From: Haliclona indistincta
Taxonomy: Eukaryota > Porifera > Demospongiae > Haplosclerida > Chalinidae
Reading direction: 5' to 3'
DNA: 64,000 nt
NCBI GenBank assembly: GCA_964017065.1
Contig: OZ024784.1
Span: 5,499,152-5,563,151 of the forward strand
Position 1 is the stretch's first letter. The number at the start of each line of letters is the position of its first letter. A program made the translations under genes and the position numbers. A model generated the notes under the pieces. The model made no database searches, was not told where the DNA came from, and saw only the letters and a list, made by a program, of their open reading frames with translations. This document shows, in pieces, positions 57,866 through 64,000 of this stretch.

Positions 57866-58259
57866 CACACACACACACACACACACACAGAATGACTTTA
57901 CCTTACACTGAATGTTGTCCTGTAGGAACTTCTGGGAGATATTCTATGAGTTTACAGATGAACAAAAAAAGCAGTTGTTGGCATTTGTAACTGGATCTGA
58001 TCGTGTACCAGTTGGCGGACTATCAAAAATGAAGATCATTATCGTAAAGAATGGTCCAGATTCTGATAGGTACTTTTTACGAAAAACAATGCATGGTCTA
58101 AGTCTCACATGGTGGGTTACCGTACTCTCGTACTTTAGGTTACCTACCGCACATACCTGCTTCAATGCACTTCTGCTCTGCAACTACTCCAGCAAAGGCA
58201 AGCTACGCGAGAGACTCCTGAAGGCCCTCAGTCATGGGAAGGGCTTTGGAATGCTCTGA
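54820..58259 (+). CDS. UBE3A: HECT ubiquitin ligase E6AP, with AZUL zinc domain
   Basis: I chose the ATG at 54820 ([19 protein letters not shown]) because its exon (54820-54875) ends in phase 2 and joins in frame to the AZUL exon at 54943. [24 protein letters not shown] followed by C, with the distal Cys in SPLC (UBE3A Cys spacing). A Ser/Pro-rich linker follows, then the UBE3A-specific middle region ([18 protein letters not shown] block; [17 protein letters not shown]). HECT domain about 56740-58259: [48 protein letters not shown] with the catalytic Cys, ending GKGFGML as in vertebrate UBE3A. UBE3A polyubiquitinates proteins in cytosol and nucleus and binds proteasome RPN10 through AZUL. A CA microsatellite fills one HECT intron. 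Confidence 0.95.
57755..57889. repeat. (CA)n microsatellite in a UBE3A HECT-domain intron
   Basis: CTCA repeats grade into imperfect CA repeats, interrupted by CTGACA and CTCCA units, ending shortly before the exon encoding [13 protein letters not shown]. Confidence 0.95.
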
Positions 58260-58469
58260 CAGGCGACGAAGAGCTGTACATTCTATGATAGTTATGTTGT
58301 GTTACTATTGATGTGACATTGGTACTCACCATAATCACTCGCTCTATTGCAGCCTGTGTTTGTATTATGTGACCTGTTTGTTGAAAACAATGACTCTACT
58401 TACATGGACTATAATAGCGTCACGATTGTCATTTGACATGACGTTAATCAACTAGTCAATTTCTCACAA

Positions 58470-58550
58470 TATCTAGCACTAACATCAACAGCTACCAATC
58501 TGTGAACAGAGTTGTGGTAGGTGTTTCATGAGCTGAAGAATACTGTAAAG
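58470..58550 (-). promoter_or_regulatory. SECIS element in the selenoprotein L 3' UTR
   Basis: Minus strand: core ATGA at 58529-58526; helix strand AACACCTACC (58525-58516); apical bulge ACAA; mini-stem TCTG-TTCA-CAGA; helix strand GGTAGCTGTT (58496-58487); then GAT, completing the non-canonical AUGA/UGAU quartet. Nine of ten helix positions pair. The conserved AA in the bulge and the extra apical stem fit a form II eukaryotic SECIS. The lower helix is weak by eye. Confidence 0.8.
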
Positions 58551-58569
58551 AACTCCTAGTAGCTAATGT

Positions 58570-59469
58570 TTATTGTATGCATTGTAGTATGTTTTCAACA
58601 TCTGGTCTATCGTATTGATGCTTGGAAGGATATGAGTATACCACTTGACCACTTGAATCAGCCACGAAATCTCCACCAATAGTGGTATAATCGTCACCAT
58701 CATAAGCCATGCGATCATCTCCATCACTTGCTAGTCTTTCAGCATAACCAATGAACACTGCCAGATCAAATGCAACTGACAGATTTCTCTTCAAACCAAA
58801 CTGCAAGTAGAGTTTTCGACTTTGATCGAGCATGAGAGGAAGAGGAATTTTGCTTTTTTCCATCCACAGCAGTCCACTTTCCCTGGTTCCACAGGCTACA
58901 ACAACCACCTGGCAATCTGCAGCATTAAATTGCTTCTTGTGGCCTACTATAGCCTCAAGGTGCCAGGATCATGGTCGTCATACATAATGCTTTCGAAATA
59001 CGAACAGAGTGAAGCGTGACTTCTTCAGCAAGGATTCCAGTGACAGTGATGTCCCGCTGCTGGCTTGTACCAAGGAGATGCCGACAGGAAGCTGGGACCC
59101 AATGACTGTGCTGGTTTCTGAAGGAGAGAGTGATTCCTCTAATAGCCTCAGATCAGCATCAATTTCACTGATGTATTGGCGATAGTCTTGCTCTGCTGCC
59201 AGTAAGTCATCCACTGCATCTCGCACTGCTTCTTCCGTGTATCTGCTAACCCAAAGTTCTTCCAATTGTTTCCTCGTTTTCACCTCGGCAGCAAGAAAAC
59301 AAGCATGGTAAGCATTGACAGGATACAAGGCAAGTATTCCCTCCTTTCCGGAGTCTCGATTCAAGAACCAATCCAACTTATTCACGTCGTAATTCTTCTT
59401 TGCATTCGCTATCATACCAGTGAGTTCACTGGACAGGTTGCCCAATGCCGAGATTAGACGATCCGCCAT
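58570..59469 (-). CDS. SELENOL: Selenoprotein L: peroxiredoxin-like protein with U-x-x-U motif
   Basis: One continuous 299-residue frame from ATG 59469 to TAA 58570, if two TGA codons (58978-58980 and 58969-58971) are read as selenocysteine. The first 163 residues are helical (MADRLISALGNLSSELTGMI). The thioredoxin-fold start TLFVFRKHYV is followed by U-R-P-U, then SWHLEAIVGHKKQF, VVVVACGTRESGLLWM and PLPLMLDQSRKLYLQFGL, typical of AhpC/PRXL2-like proteins. In that fold the CxxC/redox pair sits exactly here, and SelL is the family with UxxU in this place, forming a diselenide. Homology-like sequence continues without a break across both TGAs, and a SECIS lies 41 nt past the stop. The gene is intronless here. 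A conventional pipeline would truncate it at residue 163 or invent an intron. Confidence 0.85.
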
Positions 59470-59669
59470 TATCTTTTAAAATTACATAGAGGTCTTCTAT
59501 AAGCTTACAGTTAAAAATAATAATTATTGTGTAATACTGTGACTGTCAGTAAGATCTACTACAACTCAGCTACGCAATTACTAGGAACAGTACACGTGCA
59601 GAAAATTGTGCTGGAGCCTGACAGTGACAAAAAGTGATGAAGATATGAAACTGAACGAGTAAGTGTCTC

Positions 59670-60827
59670 TCATGTGCTGTCCGTACTGGATGCAATAGAG
59701 TCTGCAGTCATTCCTGTAAGATCTGTCAAATCAGTGAACAAGTTATCAGGGGTCATGAGATCATATTTGAGGACAAGTCGTGTAAATCTTCGACACAGAT
59801 ACGTCTTTTCTTCAAAGTCATCAAATAACTCTCGATGGTGATAGTAAGCGTGTGCGAATATCCTGTAGACTCGTCGAGCTATAGAGCTGAGCCGCTGAAT
59901 GGAGTTCTCCTTGATGGAGACACGGCTAGGAAAGTGTTTGTTGCTGTTCAGAAGAGAAGCAGCACCGTGAAGTGTGTGGAGTGTGTAGTCCAGAGCAGAG
60001 CATTCCTTGGGATTGCGATGAACAGCACAGAGGAATATCCACTGCTCAGTGGCCGTCATCTGTTTGCAGACCTGAAAAAAAACAACAAGTTATCATCAGT
60101 TTTCATTATGTTTTTATTAGCTATCTTCATTTATCTCCCAGTTGAAGGGATTTCTATGTGTGTATTTGCATTCACATTTGGGTCAAAGATTAAAGCATAA
60201 AGTGGTAACTTTTTGCTTTTGGCAACCAGAATCCGGGTAAAAAAATAAATCAGGTGTACTTTAGCCCCACCGACAGGGCTGATCATGCAGTACTGCAATA
60301 ATGGCACATTGTGAATAAGTAACTGGGATAATTATAAGCATGCTATCTTATGGCTGCCCTGTGTGCACACTCGTGAATATCTAGTAGGCATGAAATAACT
60401 ATACATGCATTCTGAATGTACAGTATAATGTTATGTACAACCTTTGGATCACATTCCTCCTGCAGGCGGACAGCTAATCCATTTAGCTCACTACAGAACA
60501 ACCGGAGATGTTCGTACTTCCATGAGGCATCATCTTGGCCAGCAGGAGGCTCTAAAATAGCCTCAATATTTTTGTAATCCTTACGAATTAGCTGCTGAAT
60601 ACACTGTTGAGCTAAGGAATAACAAAACAACATAATACTAGGTATATATATAATAGAAACAGTTAGACAATGCCTTATAATTCAATCACTCATTGATTTA
60701 TTTTCTGACCTGCCAATGTGGTATCCATGTCATTGTAATCTTGTTCGGGCCAACCGTATAAGTTAGCCGTTTTAGTTCCCGGACGATTCCGCCTGACTAT
60801 CTTACTAACTTGCTCTTCGCTCGCCAT
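59670..60827 (-). CDS. MOB4: MOB kinase-activator-like protein 4 (phocein)
   Basis: Three exons (60827-60710, 60611-60442, 60071-59670) join to 690 nt, 229 residues, close to the usual 225. N-terminus [20 protein letters not shown], then [13 protein letters not shown], a middle exon with [20 protein letters not shown], and [40 protein letters not shown] and [17 protein letters not shown]4 is the MOB subunit of the STRIPAK phosphatase-kinase complex that counteracts Hippo/MST signalling. It ends with an acidic extension ([11 protein letters not shown]) longer than the vertebrate end. Confidence 0.95.
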
Positions 60828-60892
60828 TTTTGGCGTAGGTGCGGTTTTAGAAGCCACGCCCGCCCAGGCATACTTGCCACACCTACTCTACC
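60828..60892. promoter_or_regulatory. Very short bidirectional promoter, MOB4 / ankyrin protein
   Basis: Only 65 bp separate the two divergent ATGs. The sequence is relatively GC-rich (CACGCCCGCCC). Both promoters must overlap, and may extend into coding sequence. Confidence 0.6.
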
Positions 60893-61883
60893 ATGGCTGA
60901 AGAAATGGATAAAACAAGTCAACTACTAAGAGCATTAGAAAGTGACCAGGAGGCAGTAGACTATGAGTTGATAAAGAAACTGCTTGAAGACGGAGCTGAT
61001 CCACTGAATAACTCGGCTTTATCACTGTTTACTACCGTTGAGCAAGGTGATTATAATCTACTACACCTGCTGTTGGGATACTGTAACCAAAGAACAGAGT
61101 TGTTCGAGTCACGTGATCGAGATGGCCTTAACGTTTTTCAGCTATCTAGCAAACTGGGTCGCATAGAGTCCATTTCTTTGCTCCTTTCAAATGGCTTTAA
61201 ACTACCAAAGTACATCAACAATCGTTGCAAGTTCAATGGTAATACAGCTCTGTTGTTTGCTTGTTTGAAGGACCATCCAGCTGTTGTTAAGCTACTATTA
61301 GAAAATGGTGCTGACCCAAACATTGGAAATCACAAAGAACTATATCCAGTGCATGTAGCTAGCATGCATGGCTCCATAGCACTGCTCCAGGAGTTGAGAG
61401 CGTGTCAAGGTGATGTGAAGGTGGAGAACAGACTTGGAGAGACCGTGTTACACCTCTCTCGTCATCCATTAGTAGCAGAGTTCCTCCATGAGTGCGGAGT
61501 GAGTGCTTTTCAACGGTACATTGCAATACACTTACTGACACGTAGTTGTTTTATGCAATTTTCCTCACTGATTTTTCAGCAACAAACAAGGAAGAACAGC
61601 CTTGGAGAGTGCTCAACTGAGAAATTCTAGCACCGATCTTCTCAACACACTTCGTCAACTGCAACTGAGAGAAACAAGGCTGTCTAGAGTGAAGGACTAC
61701 AGGCGTTTGACTAAAACTGTATATAACTTGAAATGGTTCATCGGTGACATTATTCAGCACATTGGATGGAAGGCTACAGTGTTAGTGGTGATATTGATGT
61801 TAATAATAGCATGGACTCTGACTGTGTACATACACGGTGTTAACCCTTTATACACTAAAACTATTGCTGTATCAGCAAAATGA
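60893..61883 (+). CDS. Ankyrin-repeat protein with C-terminal transmembrane anchor
   Basis: Two exons (60893-61515 and 61580-61883), 308 residues. Ankyrin-type repeats span about residues 20-235, with matches such as VVKLLLENGADPNIGNHKEL, YPVHVASMHGSIALLQEL and RLGETVLHLSRHPLVAEFL. A basic helical stretch follows (LNTLRQLQLRETRLSRVKDY), then one strong membrane segment near residues 272-295 (ATVLVVILMLIIAWTLTVYI) and a 16-residue tail. No signal peptide. Topology fits a tail-anchored protein exposing its ankyrin domain to the cytosol. I cannot name an orthologue. Confidence 0.8.
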
Positions 61884-61931
61884 ATTCAAGTAATGATTTA
61901 AAAATACAACGTCAAAGCAATAGTATAACAA

Positions 61932-64000
61932 TTATTCACTTGGTTTTCTTGTAGTTCCATTTGCAGAACTAGTTGAAGCTGGACGTAATGTGCTTGGTTT
62001 TGGAAGAGGAAGCGGCTTTGTTGTTTTAGGAAGTGAAAGGTGTCTTTCTGATTTCGGAACAACATTTGGTAGGTTATAATACTCTGATTCACTGCGGTCT
62101 TTGGTTGATACACTACTTTGTGAAAATGAGTGCTTTATGCCGGTCAGATCGGTTAGTGAATGACGATCTGATTTTTGTACATTTGGAGATCCCTTTGGAG
62201 TCACGTCTACGTAGCCATCCTCATCGTCAGGGTCTCCCCAGTTGCCGATATGCAGTGTCGTTGACACAATAGGAGAACCTTCCTTAGCTGCTGCATGCAC
62301 AGGATTGATATAGTCATAAGCTTCATCAATATCCCCACTATCCTGTGCTTTTTTTATGGTTACGTACCGAGCTTCTTGTACGCTATCTGATTTAGTAGCT
62401 GACCCTAGCACTTTGAGGTATCCATCATCGGTTTTACTAGGCTCTTCCTGAATTGGTGCTGCTGCCATGGATGAAACAGAAGGTCTGGGAACGTTTTGTC
62501 TCTCAAGTCTTGAAGTGGAATTTGCCGATCTTGGTAAAGAAACAGCTGACGTGAGGTCTCCTTTGAGTAGTTTCTTGTCAATTATGGCTATCTCGTTAGC
62601 AAATCTCGGCTGGCTAATGAGGGCACTGATGCTTTGGTCAAGTATCAAAAATGTCGGTCGTTCTTTTGGATCTATCTTCCAACAGTCTTGAAGAATGTTG
62701 AAACTAAAAGAGAACAGTAGAACAGTAATAATTATATTGCTAACACATTGATTTCCTGCACATTGTAACTTGTTTTGTTACGCACATTAGCGTTCACTAG
62801 CTAACAGGAAGAATGCTATACATGTATCTAAGGACTTTCCCAGTTTTCATAGTCACATCTGCCACAATACTTATAAGGACTCACACACAAGGAAATCATT
62901 CCTGTTTCTGTGCATGATAGCTTATCTTTTCCCAACAAATTTTAAAGCTACAGTAACTCACAGTGAGTCTGGGCAGAGAGGAGGTTGTGATGCTGATTGT
63001 CCTGATTTAATGTAATCAAGAAAGTTGTCATCTGAGACATCATTGAAAGGAGGGTTACCAAAGCTTAATATTTCCCATAGTGTCACACCAAATGACCACT
63101 AGAAAAGGGCATAATACATTACGTACTCACTTGAGAAAACATGAATCACATACCACATCACTCTTTTCAGAAAATTCACCGCCTTCGATTGATTCTGGAG
63201 CCAGCCACTTCTGATGGTGATAGTTATACTCTCTTCCAGCTGATTGTTCTTGTTGACAAAAATAATTCAATTTGTCAAGACTGACATCACCAACAGTAAC
63301 TCGCTGTTGCTGATCCACCCTGAAGAATGGTTATTAATAAAAGAGTGGAAGTTGAAGCAATTTTCAAAGCATACATGCATGTATGAGCAGACAGCATTTT
63401 GTAAACAATTTTCTTCCGAGACAGTGCCCTCATTCCATGACAAACTTGACTAACAATGTCTGCCAGTCGACGAACGGTGAAATCCTGCGTATATAAAATC
63501 ACAAAACCTATTATTAATGACGTAAAACCAGCTATGACTTGCTATACTAATAATGTAGTAAACACTTAGTAAAGTAAACTAATGACCAAAATAGTACGGT
63601 AGTGAAAGTACCTGAGCGGGTGTGGGAGACAGGACGGATGAGCGAAGCTTCTTCAGGTATGTAACCAAATCATGCTCTTCCATGTATGGACATACAATGT
63701 TGGCTCCAGCGAAAGAGTTGAAGCTGACTCCAATGATCTTGAGAACATTCGGATGAGACACTGTGCTAATTGTGAGACAAGCTTTGAGATACTGTTTGAC
63801 CTCATCAATAGCAACATGTTCTAGTGAAAAATTTAGCAATGATTACTACTTGACCTGGGTAAGGTGACACAAACCTCTGAAAGTTTTCACTGCTACTGTT
63901 CTGTACACTGAAGTTTCATAAGGTTGTAAGTCTACTATGCTGCCTTGGTATACTTCACTGTGATTCCCTGCACAATACAACTACATTCACACATACCGTC
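61932..64000 (-). CDS. Receptor-tyrosine-kinase-like pseudokinase, C-terminal part
   Basis: Runs off the right edge. The first complete exon (near 63975-63880) has HSEVYQGSIVDLQPYE and the beta-3 motif RTVAVKTF with its Lys. Then HPNVLKIIGVSF. The catalytic loop reads KKIVYKMLSAHTCM (near 63400) instead of HRDLAARNCM. The activation segment begins VTVGDVSLDKL (near 63265) instead of DFG. The rest of the C-lobe is normal: KWLAPESIEGGEFSEKSDVW, SFGVTLWEILSFGNPPF, CWKIDPKERPTF. The tail of about 200 residues holds candidate phosphotyrosines (DGYLKV, ARYVTI, AYDYINP, DGYVDV, EYYNLP) and a proline-rich end (KPLPLPKPS). The catalytic Asp and Asn are absent, so transfer activity is unlikely; a docking or signal-relay role, as for RYK or ErbB3, is inference. 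Confidence 0.8.

Noticed and set aside
58951..58980. A 30-bp GT-AG 'intron' that would remove both TGAs from the selenoprotein L frame.
   Set aside because: Thirty bp is shorter than every other intron here, it would delete the redox motif itself, and a SECIS lies downstream. Selenocysteine fits better.

Overview
Animal nuclear DNA, most likely a demosponge (Amphimedon-like; inference). The genes are split by very short GT-AG introns (mostly about 40-100 bp) with AT-rich intergenic DNA. The gene set includes metazoan items: a Delta/Jagged-type Notch ligand, a SynGAP/DAB2IP-type RasGAP, a receptor-tyrosine-kinase-like protein, whirlin and EOGT. I see no tRNA, rRNA, CRISPR or intact transposon. 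Genes are packed 60-500 bp apart and many are divergent pairs sharing one short promoter.

Layout. 1-283: 3' end of PHPT1. 444-2191 (-): CRT-like transporter. About 2491-6120 (+): GBP-type large GTPase. 6192-7014 (-): FBXO45. 7196-11649 (+): whirlin-like scaffold with a long charged helix. 11823-14113 (-) and 14260-16441 (+): two head-to-head folylpolyglutamate synthase genes forming an inverted duplication of mosaic identity. 16561-37800 (+): a family of four large proteins, one a Roc-like GTPase with an intact P-loop and three pseudo-GTPase paralogues with CARD-like ends and a predicted N-myristoylation signal. This run is interrupted by an intronless GH28 gene (24231-25580) and a Notch ligand with about 19 EGF repeats (25749-30304). 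37912-40886 (-): EOGT. 41269-49291 (+): RasGAP. 49362-51376 (-): ATAT1. 51377-53700: sparse DNA with unidentified exons. 53697-54252 (-): small PUB-domain protein. 54820-58259 (+): UBE3A. 58570-59469 (-): selenoprotein L with two in-frame TGA codons (U-x-x-U) and a SECIS element. 59670-60827 (-): MOB4. 60893-61883 (+): ankyrin-repeat protein with a C-terminal membrane anchor. 61932-64000 (-): tyrosine pseudokinase, running off the window.

The most notable items are: (1) the CARD / pseudo-Roc / COR-like / CARD cluster, whose three P-loop-less members each start with a 15-nt exon encoding MGxxx, spliced to S-[K/R]; (2) the selenoprotein L gene, which a standard annotation would truncate or split; (3) the FPGS inverted duplication, which looks shaped by gene conversion. 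Exon joins were inferred by eye from reading frame, splice dinucleotides and family knowledge. No alignments or searches were run.
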